A stretch of 64,000 bases of DNA from Acidihalobacter ferrooxydans. Its GTDB lineage: Bacteria > Pseudomonadota > Gammaproteobacteria > DSM-5130 > Acidihalobacteraceae. How positions within the stretch are numbered: the stretch's first letter is position 1; every line of letters starts with the position of its first letter. A program made the translations under genes and the position numbers. This document shows, in pieces, positions 38,871 to 47,254 of this stretch. The stretch covers positions 186,001 to 250,000 of the forward strand of contig NZ_CP019434.1 of NCBI RefSeq assembly GCF_001975725.1. Reading direction: 5' to 3'. The notes under the pieces are model-generated. The model was not told the DNA's origin, did not search any database, and was given only the letters and a program-made list of their open reading frames with translations.

Positions 38871-38886
38871 GCGCGCTGTTCGGTCG

Positions 38887-40227
38887 ATGGCGGTGATCTC
38901 CATCAAGCGCCGCCTGCTGCGGGCGGGCGGCGCGGTACTGGCGGTGTTCGTGCTGGCCACCGGTGTGGCGCTGGATCGGGCCTTTGTCACTGCCGCCAAC
39001 CAGGCCGAGCAGGACAAGCTGCGCGGGCTGGTCTATGCGTTGTTGGGCGCGGCCAATATCACGCGCCAGGGCGTCACGCTCGATCAGTCGCTGCTCGGCG
39101 CGCCACGGCTCGGGCAGCCCGATTCCGGACTTTACGCGATGGTGACCGATGCGCAGGGCAAGGTTCTGTGGCATTCGCCCTCCATGCTCACGCCACCGAC
39201 CGGGGCCACGACCGCAGCGGCGGGGCAATGGGCGTTCGGCCGCGCACGGCTGGCGGGTATGCCGGTGTTCAGGCTGGCGTTCGGGGTGCGCTGGACCCCG
39301 GACAGCGGCGGCGGGCTCTACGATTTCGTGGTCTACGAGGACACGCGCGGCTACCAGCAGCAACTCAGTGGCTATCGCAATACGCTCGCGTTCTGGCTCG
39401 GCGGCGCGGCGCTGCTGGTGCTGGCGACGCTGGTCGGCGTGCTGCAATGGGGTTTGCGCCCGCTGCGCCAGGTCTCCGGGGAGATCGCGCGGATCGAGCG
39501 CGGCGAGATCGACGCCCTGCACGGCGAGCATCCGAGCGAATTGCGGCCGCTGGTCGCCGGACTCAACGCATTGCTGGCTCACGAACGCGCGCGGCGCGAG
39601 CGTACGCGTCACGCGCTCGATGATCTGGCGCACAGCCTCAAGACGCCACTGGCGGTGTTGCGCGGCCTGCGCGCAGACGAAGGGCTGACGGGGCAGGCGG
39701 CCAGAACGGTCGGCGAGCAGGTCTGTCGAATGGATCAGATCGTCGCGTTCCAACTCGAACGGGCCGTCGGCGCACGCACCCAGGGGTTGCTGCCGCCGCT
39801 GGCCGTGGCGCCCGTCGTGGCGCGGCTGTTGCCGGCGCTGGAGCGCGTCTATGCCGGACGCGGCATCCATTTTCGCGCTGACGTGCCCGCGGACCTGCAG
39901 GCCCGGATCGACGAGCACCAGCTCATGGAACTGGTCGGCAATCTGCTCGACAACGCTGGCAAATGGGCGCGCGTGCGCGTCCGCCTCGGTGCGCGGCGTG
40001 ATGCCGGAGGGATTGTGGTGCGTGTCGAGGATGACGGTCCGGGCATCGCGGAAGAACAGGTCAATGCGTTGCTCGCCCGAGGTGCGCGCGCGGATACACA
40101 GAACCCCGGTCAGGGTATTGGCCTGGCCGTCGTCGCGCAGATCGCCGACGATTACGCCGGCGCGGTACGCATTACCCGCTCCGAACTGGGCGGGGCGCGG
40201 GTCGAGGTGCGTTTGCGTACCGCCTGA
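38887..40227 (+). CDS. Sensor histidine kinase (PhoQ-like)
   Basis: About 446 residues. One N-terminal membrane span, a periplasmic sensor region of about 130 residues, a second span (FWLGGAALLVLATLVGVLQWG), a HAMP-like linker, the H-box DDLAHSLKTPLAVLRG, and the ATPase domain with ELVGNLLDNAGKWA (N-box), EDDGPGI (G1) and GQGIGLAVVAQI (G2). The HSLKTPLAVL form of the H-box is PhoQ-like. Alternative GTG start at 38842. Together with PepSY and the regulator it suggests Mg, pH or envelope sensing; the signal is unknown. Confidence 0.93.
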   Translation: MAVISIKRRLLRAGGAVLAVFVLATGVALDRAFVTAANQAEQDKLRGLVYALLGAANITRQGVTLDQSLLGAPRLGQPDSGLYAMVTDAQGKVLWHSPSMLTPPTGATTAAAGQWAFGRARLAGMPVFRLAFGVRWTPDSGGGLYDFVVYEDTRGYQQQLSGYRNTLAFWLGGAALLVLATLVGVLQWGLRPLRQVSGEIARIERGEIDALHGEHPSELRPLVAGLNALLAHERARRERTRHALDDLAHSLKTPLAVLRGLRADEGLTGQAARTVGEQVCRMDQIVAFQLERAVGARTQGLLPPLAVAPVVARLLPALERVYAGRGIHFRADVPADLQARIDEHQLMELVGNLLDNAGKWARVRVRLGARRDAGGIVVRVEDDGPGIAEEQVNALLARGARADTQNPGQGIGLAVVAQIADDYAGAVRITRSELGGARVEVRLRTA

Positions 40228-40280
40228 GTTCGGCTGGCCTGAGTTGGATGGCCTGAGTTCGGATGACCTGAGTTGGATGG
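40223..40280 (+). repeat. Short tandem repeat at the kinase stop codon (29 bp x 2)
   Basis: Two 29-bp units, each made of CCTGAGTTCGG-type and CCTGAGTTGGATGG halves, run from 40223 to 40280. The first half-unit contains the kinase TGA stop codon. Slippage inside the coding side would alter the kinase C-terminus. Confidence 0.7.
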
Positions 40281-40395
40281 TTCCGGCGCCGTGCGCCAAG
40301 ACAAAACCGGGCGTTGGTCGGTGGGGTGTTTCCAATCGGCGACGCTTGACAGTCCCGTGGTGCGGCCTGTTAGGGTGCGCCACTTTATCCCGGAT

Positions 40396-40560
40396 GTTCC
40401 ATTAGTCGAGGTGATGATTGCGCAGGGATTCGGATTCATAGGGGGAGTTTCTGAGCGAGCGGTCGTGTTGCGCTATGCTCGAACGAAGAAACAATCTGTG
40501 GATTCAAGGATCAAGCAAGAGCGCTTTTTCTAATGAATTATCGGAGTTTATGAATGGGCA
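40396..40560 (-). repeat. Dispersed repeat family D, copy 3 (inverted)
   Basis: Read on the minus strand it has GCGCTCTTGCTTGATCCTTG, ATCCACAGATTG, TTTCTTCGTTCGAGCATAG, CCGCTCGCTCAGAAA and ATCCCTGCGCAATCATC, in the same order as the copies at 247 and 8917. Confidence 0.65.
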
Positions 40561-40610
40561 CAAGCGCAGCCCCGGCCCTTCTGCCACCTCTGCGCTTATT
40601 TTGGAGAATC

Positions 40611-41228
40611 ATGATGAAATCTATGTTTTCGCTACGCCGTTCCCATGTCGCCCGTATTGCCGGTGCGGCTTCCCTGTTTGCCTGTGTCGCGCTGCCGCTG
40701 CAGGCGATGGCCGCCAATACCTCTGCGGCCAAGCCCGTCGAACCGAACGTGCAATCCGCCCAGGCTCAGCAGAGTTCGCCGGCGCAGTTGCAGCAGCAAT
40801 ACATTGCGGTCCGCCGCGAGCTGATGCAGATCAAGGCCAAGGCCGAGCATGATGATCCGGCGCTGATCAAGCAGAGCGAGCAGTATCGCAAAGAGCTGTT
40901 CGCGGCCATGAAAAAGAACGGCAGCGATCCGCAGAAAATGATTGAGTCTTTCAATAGCATGGCAGCCAAGCTGAAGGACAAGACCCTGCCGGAAGCCAAG
41001 CGCAAGGCACTGCTGGGCGAACTGCGCGGGTTGCAGATGAGTTTCTTCGCAGCCGAGCACAAGGCGATGCAGGAGCCGGCCTTGCAGGCGACCAGCAAGA
41101 AGCTTGAGGAAGCAACCTTGGCCGCCATGCGCAAGACGAACAGCAACACCGACAAGCTGATCAAGGAAATGCAGGTTCTGCAAGGCAAGCTGCTCAAGGC
41201 CCAGGCGGGTGCGGCGCCGACCAAATAG
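40611..41228 (+). CDS. Periplasmic helical protein of unknown function
   Basis: A 205-residue exported protein. The signal peptide ends at MAAN near residue 34. The mature part is almost entirely charged helix (QLQQQYIAVRRELMQIKAKAEHDD ... FFAAEHKAMQEPALQATSKKLEEATLAAMRK), giving a long coiled coil. It resembles small periplasmic chaperone-like or lipoprotein-like helices but shows no family motif I can name. A GGAG site precedes the first of two adjacent ATGs. Single gene. Confidence 0.7.
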   Translation: MMKSMFSLRRSHVARIAGAASLFACVALPLQAMAANTSAAKPVEPNVQSAQAQQSSPAQLQQQYIAVRRELMQIKAKAEHDDPALIKQSEQYRKELFAAMKKNGSDPQKMIESFNSMAAKLKDKTLPEAKRKALLGELRGLQMSFFAAEHKAMQEPALQATSKKLEEATLAAMRKTNSNTDKLIKEMQVLQGKLLKAQAGAAPTK

Positions 41229-41306
41229 CCCGCGGCGTGCCCGCGCGAGGGCGCGCAGGAATATAATGGTGTGCTATGTTCAGCAACTGTTTACGATGAG
41301 GTGAAG

Positions 41307-41564
41307 ATGAGTCAGGCCAGCGTTCCGGTTTATCCCAGGCACGTGACGTACAACTTTGCGCAATGGGGCCAGGATCAGCCCGTGCGTCTCTGTCACGAAG
41401 GTCAGGAGTACTTTGGCTATCTGCGCGCGCCCGGTGACCAGGCGCCCTATCATCTGGTGCTTACCGAGCGGTTTGATGCAGGTGCCACGCACCGCATTAA
41501 GCCGCATGAGATTGAGTTGGCCAGCCTCGATGGCGTGGAATTCATGCACGCCCACGGGCATTGA
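41307..41564 (+). CDS. Small hypothetical protein (85 residues)
   Basis: A soluble protein beginning SQASVPVYPRHVTYNF, rich in Tyr and His, with one cysteine (VRLCHEGQEYFGYL) and a histidine-rich end (FMHAHGH). Good ribosome site GATGAGGTGA. No family recognised. It is convergent with the DyP peroxidase gene. Confidence 0.6.
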   Translation: MSQASVPVYPRHVTYNFAQWGQDQPVRLCHEGQEYFGYLRAPGDQAPYHLVLTERFDAGATHRIKPHEIELASLDGVEFMHAHGH

Positions 41565-41615
41565 TGGACCCGTCCCGGCCGGCGTTGATCCGTCGACCGG
41601 GACGGTGCGATTTCC

Positions 41616-42497
41616 CTACAGGCCGAACAGGCTCAGGTCGAGCCGGCCGTCGCGTATCGGCGGACACCAGTAATAGGCGCCGGTCCGTGGCCGGGTGAAG
41701 CGGAACAAGCCGTCTGCGATGCCATCCTCTGCGCCGGACATGCGGTGCAAGGAGGCTTCGAAGGCATCCAGCGTGTGTCCGAAGGCCACGAACATGAAGC
41801 CACCCGCGTCGCCTTCGCTCCAGGGCATCGAGCGCCGCAGCATGAACGCTTCCGGCTCGAAGCTCTCCTGCGCGGTGCGTTTGACGTGCGCCGATGGCGG
41901 GGCGTCATCGAGTTCCTCGTTGTCGCTGTAACGACGGCCGATCATGTCGTCGCGTTCGACGCGGCTGTAGGCTTCGAGCTGATCGAAGTCGTGCTCCCAG
42001 AGTTGTACGGCGACGAAACTCGAACCGGCCAGTCCGGGCACGGTGTCGTCCGCCAGCGCGACGGTGCGCGCGTGGTCGCCTTGCGGATTTTCCGTGCCAT
42101 CGATGTAGCCGCTCAGATCGCGGCCCTCCGCGTATTTGTACCCGTCCACGGACTGGGTCAGGCGGAAGGCGTCGGCGAGCGCCTCGACGATGCTGCGGCT
42201 GTAGTGGAAAATCCGTCCGCGATCCTCGCCACGGATCCAGCACCACAGGGCGGCCGGCGTCGAGGGGATGTCGAAGCCGTCACACGCTTGCGGCGGCAGC
42301 ACTCTGAGTCCGGGGATGTCGGCACCCAGCGCGCGTGCAAGGGAGGGGCCGATGCCGAGTACGGCGCGTTCACCATCGACGATGTCGCGCAGCGCCAGCA
42401 GGCTGTCGCGCACGGCCTCGGGCGCAGCGAGTTCGAAAGTCAGATAACGGGCCTGCTCGGGCAGCGGGGCGAGAATTCCAGTCTGTTCGAGATTCAT
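41616..42497 (-). CDS. DyP-type haem peroxidase
   Basis: A 293-residue dye-decolourising peroxidase. The catalytic aspartate is in the GxxDG motif GYIDGTENPQGDHA. The proximal haem histidine is in VQLWEHDFDQLEAYSRVERDDMIGR, and the distal arginine in AHVKRTA. No signal peptide, so it is probably cytoplasmic or encapsulin cargo; no encapsulin gene is in the window. The start is the ATG at 42495-42497, where homology begins; the extension to 42647 is rejected. Confidence 0.93.
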   Translation of the reverse strand: MNLEQTGILAPLPEQARYLTFELAAPEAVRDSLLALRDIVDGERAVLGIGPSLARALGADIPGLRVLPPQACDGFDIPSTPAALWCWIRGEDRGRIFHYSRSIVEALADAFRLTQSVDGYKYAEGRDLSGYIDGTENPQGDHARTVALADDTVPGLAGSSFVAVQLWEHDFDQLEAYSRVERDDMIGRRYSDNEELDDAPPSAHVKRTAQESFEPEAFMLRRSMPWSEGDAGGFMFVAFGHTLDAFEASLHRMSGAEDGIADGLFRFTRPRTGAYYWCPPIRDGRLDLSLFGL

Positions 42498-42735
42498 AAG
42501 TTGTTTGCTCTTGTCAGGTCGGGGTGAGGGTTGCATCCTGTCGCTCAGCATAACGCCTATGCCGATGCGATCAACCCGCTGGTTATAGTCGACTGGCGTT
42601 TGCCGGATCGGTTGAACCATGGCACAGAGCCGTCGCATCCGGATCAAGTGGGGTGGCGGTTGCGCTGAGGTGAATCCAGGAAGCCGGCAAGGGCCGCTCG
42701 TCTGATAGAAGATTCGGGTTCATGGAGGGAGAGAG

Positions 42736-43470
42736 ATGCGGAAGAAGAACGGGAGGGCGAAATCGCCCTGGTTGCGAGGTCTGCTCGGCGCCCTGGCGCT
42801 GACCGTGCTGGCGGGCTGCGCAAGCCAGCCTCCGACTGTGGCGACATCGGCGCAGCGCCTGCCGCCCGCGCCGAAATTGCCGGTACAGGGGGCAACCGCG
42901 TATCACGTGGTGCGGGCCGATTCGCAGCTTCGCGTGCTGGTCTACCGGGCGGGCCCGCTGGCCGCGTTCGGCCATAATCATGTCATTACCACCACCGATA
43001 TTCAGGGCACGGTCTATGTGCAGCCCCGGCTCGATCTGTCCGGCTTCGATTTGCGCATACCACTGAAGAGTTTCGTGATCGATATTCCGGCGCAGCGGGT
43101 GCAGGAGGGGCCGGGTTTCGGCGGGCAGCCGAGCCGGGCGGATCGTGCCGGCACGCGCAAGCATATGCTCGGGCCCGTGCTCGATGTTGCGCGGTATCCG
43201 GTGATGACGCTGCGTTCGCTGGGCATGGTCGGCCCCCCTTGGTATCCGCGGGTTTCCGTGCGCGTGACACTGCATGGCGTCAGTCACGATTTTGTCGTTC
43301 CGACGGCGGTCTTTCATGCCGGTGCCGGACGGCTTGTCGTGACTGGCGGTTTGGCGCTGAAGCAAAGCGATTTCGGCATCAAGCCGTTCACTATCTTCAA
43401 TGGCGCACTGAGCGTGCGCAACCGCATGGACGTGAGCTTCCATCTCGTGCTGGCGCCGAAGGCGCGATAG
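42736..43470 (+). CDS. YceI-like lipoprotein
   Basis: A 244-residue protein with a signal ending in the lipobox LAGC (cysteine 28) and a YceI-type lipocalin-like domain: YHVVRADSQLRVLVYRAG, a FGHNHVI segment, DLRIPLKSFVIDIPAQR, ISVRVTLHGVSHDFVVP-like strands and ALKQSDFGIKPFTIFNGALSVRNRMDVSF. YceI proteins bind polyisoprenoid or amphiphilic molecules in the periplasm. The ATG follows GGAGGGAGAG. Confidence 0.88.
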   Translation: MRKKNGRAKSPWLRGLLGALALTVLAGCASQPPTVATSAQRLPPAPKLPVQGATAYHVVRADSQLRVLVYRAGPLAAFGHNHVITTTDIQGTVYVQPRLDLSGFDLRIPLKSFVIDIPAQRVQEGPGFGGQPSRADRAGTRKHMLGPVLDVARYPVMTLRSLGMVGPPWYPRVSVRVTLHGVSHDFVVPTAVFHAGAGRLVVTGGLALKQSDFGIKPFTIFNGALSVRNRMDVSFHLVLAPKAR

Positions 43471-43525
43471 CGAAGCGCAGTCCTCGGGTCGGTTCGATGC
43501 GCGCACGTTGCCGCAATCGCGCGGT

Positions 43526-43591
43526 TGTAAACGAGTGCCGGTATCGCGCCTGATATGGGTTTCAGAAGAGACAACGAAGGGGCGGCGAATG
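43526..43591 (+). repeat. Family B element, fragment
   Basis: GAGTGCCGGTATCGCGCC matches the inner left block of the copy at 33969-34125, followed by GGTTTCAGAAGAGACAACGAAGGGGCGGCG. Both termini and the right half are missing. It lies between the YceI and dsbB genes. Confidence 0.5.
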
Positions 43592-43669
43592 CAGTCCTGG
43601 CCGGGTGGGGTTCGCGTGTGGCCGCTGCTGGGGTACGCTGCGCGCTGTTGGTATGGAGGAAGCAGGCAG

Positions 43670-44113
43670 ATGCGATTTTTGAACGGACGCCACCTGGGGG
43701 TGCTCGGCGTGGTGACGACGCTGGCGGCGCTTGCGGCGGCGCTGTGGTGGCAATACCACGATGGCCTTGAGCCGTGCTCGCTGTGCTGGGTGCAGCGTGG
43801 CGAAGTTGTCTTGCTGCTGGTCGGTTTCGCACTGCACTGGCGCTGGCAGCGGCTCGGCGGTGGTCTGGCGCTGCTGGCCGCGGTGGCGGGGCTGGTCACG
43901 GCGCTGCTGCAGTTGGACGAGGTGCAAAATGGCGCTGCGGCGGCGCTCAATGTGTGCACGATCACCGCCTCCGGGCTGCCTTCCTGCGCGGTGGCCGGCG
44001 CACATCGCATCCTCGGTATCCGCCTGGTCGACTGGTCGCTCGCCGGTTTTGTGTTCTGGCTGCTGCTGGCGCTGGCCGCGCTGCCCTGGCGGGCGCGTGG
44101 AGCGGCGGCTTAG
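43670..44113 (+). CDS. dsbB: Disulfide bond formation protein B
   Basis: A 147-residue inner-membrane protein with four hydrophobic spans that reoxidises DsbA and passes electrons to quinone. The first cysteine pair is C36/C39 in EPCSLCWVQR, the second C95 and C106 in NVCTITASGLPSCA. The ATG has GGAGGA ten bases upstream. The stop overlaps that of the convergent dioxygenase gene. Confidence 0.93.
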   Translation: MRFLNGRHLGVLGVVTTLAALAAALWWQYHDGLEPCSLCWVQRGEVVLLLVGFALHWRWQRLGGGLALLAAVAGLVTALLQLDEVQNGAAAALNVCTITASGLPSCAVAGAHRILGIRLVDWSLAGFVFWLLLALAALPWRARGAAA

Positions 44114-44931
44114 CCGAACCGGAAGCCCGACAGCGCCTTGCCCATCAGCCGGTCTGAGTAGACGCGCTCGCCGCTGTCGTTGGCGGCCGCGCCTGCCGCC
44201 ACCATCAGGGGCAGCAGGTGTTCTTCGCGGGGATGGCTGGCGCTGGCGCCGGGTGCGTTGCGCCAGTCGGTCAGGGCGCGGTCACGCGCCGGTGCTGCTG
44301 CGGTCACGGCATCGGTGAGCCAGGTATCGAAAGCACTGGCCTGTGCATCGCTGGTGCCGTCATCGCTGAACAGCGTGCGCAAATTGTGAAAACTCATGCC
44401 GCTACCGACGATCAGCACGCCCGCCTCACGCAGGGGCACCAGAGCCCGGCCGATGGCCAGATGCGCGGCCGGATCAAGGCCGCGTTGCAGTGACATCGCC
44501 ACGATGGGCACGTCCGCCTCCGGGAAGATCAGTTTGAACGGCACGAACACCCCATGGTCGAGGCCTCGCTCGGCGTCCTGATCCGAGGCAATGCCTGCGG
44601 CAGTCAGCAACTCGCGCACCTGCGCCGCCAGCGCCGGCGAGCCGACCGCCGGATAGGTGAGGTGGTAGGTCTGCTCGGGAAAGCCGTAGTAGTCGAACAG
44701 CAAGTCGGGTTGCGCTGCCGTGCTGACCGTCGGACGTGGGGCTTCCCAGTGCGCGGAGATTACCAGTACGGCCGTCGGTGGGGCGGCCAGTGACGGACCG
44801 ATGCCGCGCAGGTAAGCCGCCATGTGGTCCCAGAGATCGGCGGGCATGCCGGGCGGCACATCCATGAAAAAGCACGGGCCGCCGCCGTGGGGAATGTAGA
44901 GAGTGGGCATGCGCGCAGCGGTTGAAATCAT
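44110..44931 (-). CDS. DODA-type extradiol dioxygenase (YgiD/LigB family)
   Basis: A 273-residue metalloenzyme. The metal histidines are in LYIPHGGGPCFF, VISAHWEAP and GLDHGVFVPFKLIFPEADVPIVAMSLQ, followed by the SGMSFHNLR catalytic histidine. E. coli YgiD and plant DOPA 4,5-dioxygenases are the named relatives; the natural substrate is unknown. Start at the ATG of MISTAARMP. Upstream lie about 160 bases without a gene, then a half A repeat. Confidence 0.9.
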   Translation of the reverse strand: MISTAARMPTLYIPHGGGPCFFMDVPPGMPADLWDHMAAYLRGIGPSLAAPPTAVLVISAHWEAPRPTVSTAAQPDLLFDYYGFPEQTYHLTYPAVGSPALAAQVRELLTAAGIASDQDAERGLDHGVFVPFKLIFPEADVPIVAMSLQRGLDPAAHLAIGRALVPLREAGVLIVGSGMSFHNLRTLFSDDGTSDAQASAFDTWLTDAVTAAAPARDRALTDWRNAPGASASHPREEHLLPLMVAAGAAANDSGERVYSDRLMGKALSGFRFG

Positions 44932-45091
44932 GGTGAGCGTTCCTCGCTGGAGATATTGTCTACAGTATCGCTCGGTGCGCAGCGGCGAACGGCGAATTTT
45001 TTTGAGGTCGTCGTTCATGAATTCTGACGGGTCGAGCCAATCGTGGCGGGATTGGTTGCGACCGGGGCCTGGTCCGTCGGGTGATGCGAGT

Positions 45092-45152
45092 GGATCATGG
45101 ACCCCTTATCCCGTCGCCGCAGCCAATTTTTTCCAAAGTCCGACAGGCTCCT
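45092..45152 (-). repeat. Family A element, left half, inverted
   Basis: Read on the minus strand: AGGAGCCTGTCGGACTTTGG, then AAAAAATTGGCTGCGGCGACGGGATAAGGGGTCC, where it stops. The same half is preserved at 33895-33968. The remainder of 44932-45267 shows no supported gene. Confidence 0.6.
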
Positions 45153-45267
45153 AGGCCCGGGCTATTGCCGATCAGTGCGAGAGCGGCAAGTGACGGGTCT
45201 TGAATTTCAGGACTCAAGATTCAAGCGGTCAGACTCATGCGGTTCGCCTGCGAGTCATGAAAGATCG

Positions 45268-45289
45268 GGCGCACGGTATCCCGTGCGCC
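45268..45289 (-). terminator. Strong hairpin downstream of the cytochrome b operon
   Basis: GGCGCACGG-TATC-CCGTGCGCC, a perfect 9-bp GC-rich stem 33 bases after the last stop codon of the minus-strand operon. There is no U-run. Confidence 0.55.
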
Positions 45290-45321
45290 ATTTGTCACGG
45301 TTTTGTCGGTCTTTTCCCAAC

Positions 45322-46305
45322 CTACTTGGTGGCCGGTTTGCTGGGATCACCCGAAGGGTACTTCGCATACCAATCCCGCCAGATGACTTTGTAGACCGGG
45401 ATCTTGTAAGGGATCCGGTTTAGACCGGGAATGAATGGCAGGAAGATGAGTGTCCCCAGCATGGCGGCGAAGATCAGGAATGCCACTAAATCAGCATTGG
45501 GCAAATTACCTATGGCCGGTATCTGATACAGCAAGGTATATGGCCATAGCCACCAAGCCGCGGGATAAGGCCCCGCCATGTGCGACATACCCCAGTTCCC
45601 GCCAGGCTCGTCGAAATGATTCGCGACGGTGTTCATTATATTGCCGCCGAGGTAGAGAAAAGCCCGCGTATAGTCTGTGTTGTAGGGGGCTAATTTCGGG
45701 TTTGTGTTGACCGTCAAGGCAGCCTCTAACAATCCAGCGCGAGCGAACTTCAACATGCCGTCCATTAGCACCTGAACCGGGCCGTAATCACCATTTGGCA
45801 GGATTACTTGCCCGTTCTGCACCTTCGCCTTGCCGAGCGCAGCAGTATAAGCTTGGCTCCAAGCCATCTGCTGCTTGGCGCTGGCCTGCTGGTAGGTTTT
45901 CAGTGCCGTCGCCACGGCTGGATTCAGATCCGCGATCTGCTGCAAGGGCTGCATGACCAAATCCACCTTGGCATTAAGCGGGAACATGACTCCCACCCAA
46001 CAGGCCGGACAGAAGGGACCGATACGCTGCGCATTGGCGTTGTCATGCGTGTAGGGCGGTCCATATGTCTGTAGGCCGCTCGTCCCATCGAAATAGGTTA
46101 CCGTCCGGTTCAGGAAGGCGATTGGCGCTTTGGTCGCTACCTCCTTGATCGTCAGAGGCCAGTAGTTCTTTCCTGGGAAGCCCCAGAATGCGGCAAGAAT
46201 CAGCACTATGATCGCAATAGTGCTGAAGACAATCAGTCCTTCGCGCACCATGTCGTAGGGCTTCATCGGAATGCCACGCAAATTTTTATCCGAAGTGATA
46301 CTCAT
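45322..46305 (-). CDS. Membrane subunit of cytochrome b6-like complex (unrecognised family, 327 residues)
   Basis: One span near the N-terminus (about 23-43), about 200 residues of probably extracytoplasmic sequence containing a CPAC pair (C99, C102) in IGPFCPACWVGVMFP, then a C-terminal membrane part (AWWLWPYTLLYQIP and VAFLIFAAMLGTLIFLPFIPGLNRIPYKIPVYKVIW). The end loosely resembles cytochrome b C-terminal/subunit IV helices, but there is no PEWY Qo motif and no CXXCH haem c site. It is the last gene of an operon with the cytochrome b and 69-residue genes. The GGGAG ribosome site is good. Lower GC than surrounding genes. Function inferred only from context. Confidence 0.7.
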   Translation of the reverse strand: MSITSDKNLRGIPMKPYDMVREGLIVFSTIAIIVLILAAFWGFPGKNYWPLTIKEVATKAPIAFLNRTVTYFDGTSGLQTYGPPYTHDNANAQRIGPFCPACWVGVMFPLNAKVDLVMQPLQQIADLNPAVATALKTYQQASAKQQMAWSQAYTAALGKAKVQNGQVILPNGDYGPVQVLMDGMLKFARAGLLEAALTVNTNPKLAPYNTDYTRAFLYLGGNIMNTVANHFDEPGGNWGMSHMAGPYPAAWWLWPYTLLYQIPAIGNLPNADLVAFLIFAAMLGTLIFLPFIPGLNRIPYKIPVYKVIWRDWYAKYPSGDPSKPATK

Positions 46306-46317
46306 GATGATCTCCCG

Positions 46318-46926
46318 TTATTTTTCGTTCTCGTCTTTGCCTTCATTGACGATCGGGCGCACCGGACTTTCACTGCGTACGAACGTCAAATGTGCCGCTA
46401 CGAGCAACACAATCAAAGCGGCGAAGAACACCACATGCAAAGTCAATACCGTGGTGTAGTTCAGCCAGTTCATCCAAGACAGACCAATAGCGGCGAACGC
46501 GTCCTTGCCTTGCTGCGAATTCCATTGCGCGTCCCAATTGGCCTGCAGCAGGGTGCCGCTGATACCAGAAAAAATGGTGATCGCATAAATCGCCCAGCCG
46601 TTCATCCAGGTCCGTTGACGACCATCACGCCAAGCTGCCTTGAAGAACTTGAAGGTGAAATGCAGTGTAATCGCCACATAAAACACTTCGACGGACCAGA
46701 AATGCACAGCGTTGACGAACGCGCCCACCTTGGTGAAATGCCACCAATCGGGCCCGAAAAAAACCAGAATGATGCCGGAGATAAAAATCACCGCAAGTGA
46801 TGACAATGTCGCCGTGCCGAAAAAATAACCGAATGAGTTGACATATTCAGGCATTTTTGTGGGCAACGCGTCTTCCAGCGTCATATACTTGCTGATCACC
46901 TTCTGAAGAGCTTTGTCGATGTTCAT
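46318..46926 (-). CDS. Cytochrome b N-terminal domain (b6-type, di-haem)
   Basis: A 202-residue four-helix membrane protein. The haem ligands are H75 and H89 (HX13H, in NAVHFWSVEVFYVAITLHF) and H164 and H179 (HX14H, in LTLHVVFFAALIVLLVAAHL); HX14H is the cytochrome b6 spacing. The PW of the usual LPW segment is replaced (GTLLQANWDAQW). It ends after the fourth helix, as in b6, so a subunit IV equivalent is expected; the 327-residue product is the candidate. It should transfer electrons between quinone and a partner across the inner membrane. AGGAGG precedes the start, and the stop lies 12 bases before the next gene. Confidence 0.88.
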   Translation of the reverse strand: MNIDKALQKVISKYMTLEDALPTKMPEYVNSFGYFFGTATLSSLAVIFISGIILVFFGPDWWHFTKVGAFVNAVHFWSVEVFYVAITLHFTFKFFKAAWRDGRQRTWMNGWAIYAITIFSGISGTLLQANWDAQWNSQQGKDAFAAIGLSWMNWLNYTTVLTLHVVFFAALIVLLVAAHLTFVRSESPVRPIVNEGKDENEK

Positions 46927-46929
46927 CGA

Positions 46930-47139
46930 TTACTCCTCCTTATTTTTAGAGTGTTGATATTGGGCCCGTTCATCAGCATCCATTTCCATCCACTCGGGAA
47001 TGCGCGCATAAACCCCGATGCAGAAAATGATGAGGACTGCGGCCCACATTGCAATATTGGCCCAGACCCAATTAACGATCCCAAAGCTGATAAAAGATGC
47101 CGCCGGTGCATGCATAAGTTGCAAGGATTCAAGTCCCAT
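46930..47139 (-). CDS. Small membrane subunit (69 residues) of the cytochrome b operon
   Basis: A single hydrophobic span (about 17-44, IVNWVWANIAMWAAVLIIFCIGVY) followed by a charged tail (IPEWMEMDADERAQYQHSKNKEE). First gene of the operon, with AAGGAGGAG before the ATG; its stop is three bases before the next start. The size and position recall small accessory subunits of cytochrome complexes. No family recognised. Confidence 0.75.
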   Translation of the reverse strand: MGLESLQLMHAPAASFISFGIVNWVWANIAMWAAVLIIFCIGVYARIPEWMEMDADERAQYQHSKNKEE

Positions 47140-47240
47140 GGTGCGCTCCTCCTTATGGGATAGTTGTGGACAATGCAGCCATGTAAAGATGTTTTACAAA
47201 ACTACGATTACTTTTTTACACCTCGTCCTGAATAAGCAAA

Positions 47241-47254
47241 TTGACCCATATCAA
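47241..47254 (-). promoter_or_regulatory. FNR/ANR-type box upstream of the cytochrome b operon
   Basis: On the minus strand TTGAT-ATGG-GTCAA, one base from the FNR consensus TTGAT-N4-ATCAA. It is centred about 108 bases before the first start codon. If it is a class II site near -41, an AT-rich TGTAAAAAA sequence falls at a suitable -10 position. This predicts control by oxygen or NO through an FNR-family protein, not seen in this window. Confidence 0.6.

Noticed and set aside
38746-40383. 545-codon minus-strand frame opposite the histidine kinase
   Set aside because: Antisense to a complete kinase; the tail consists of tandem-repeat translation.
45097-45423. 108-codon plus-strand frame
   Set aside because: It starts in a half A repeat and runs antisense into the 327-residue membrane protein.
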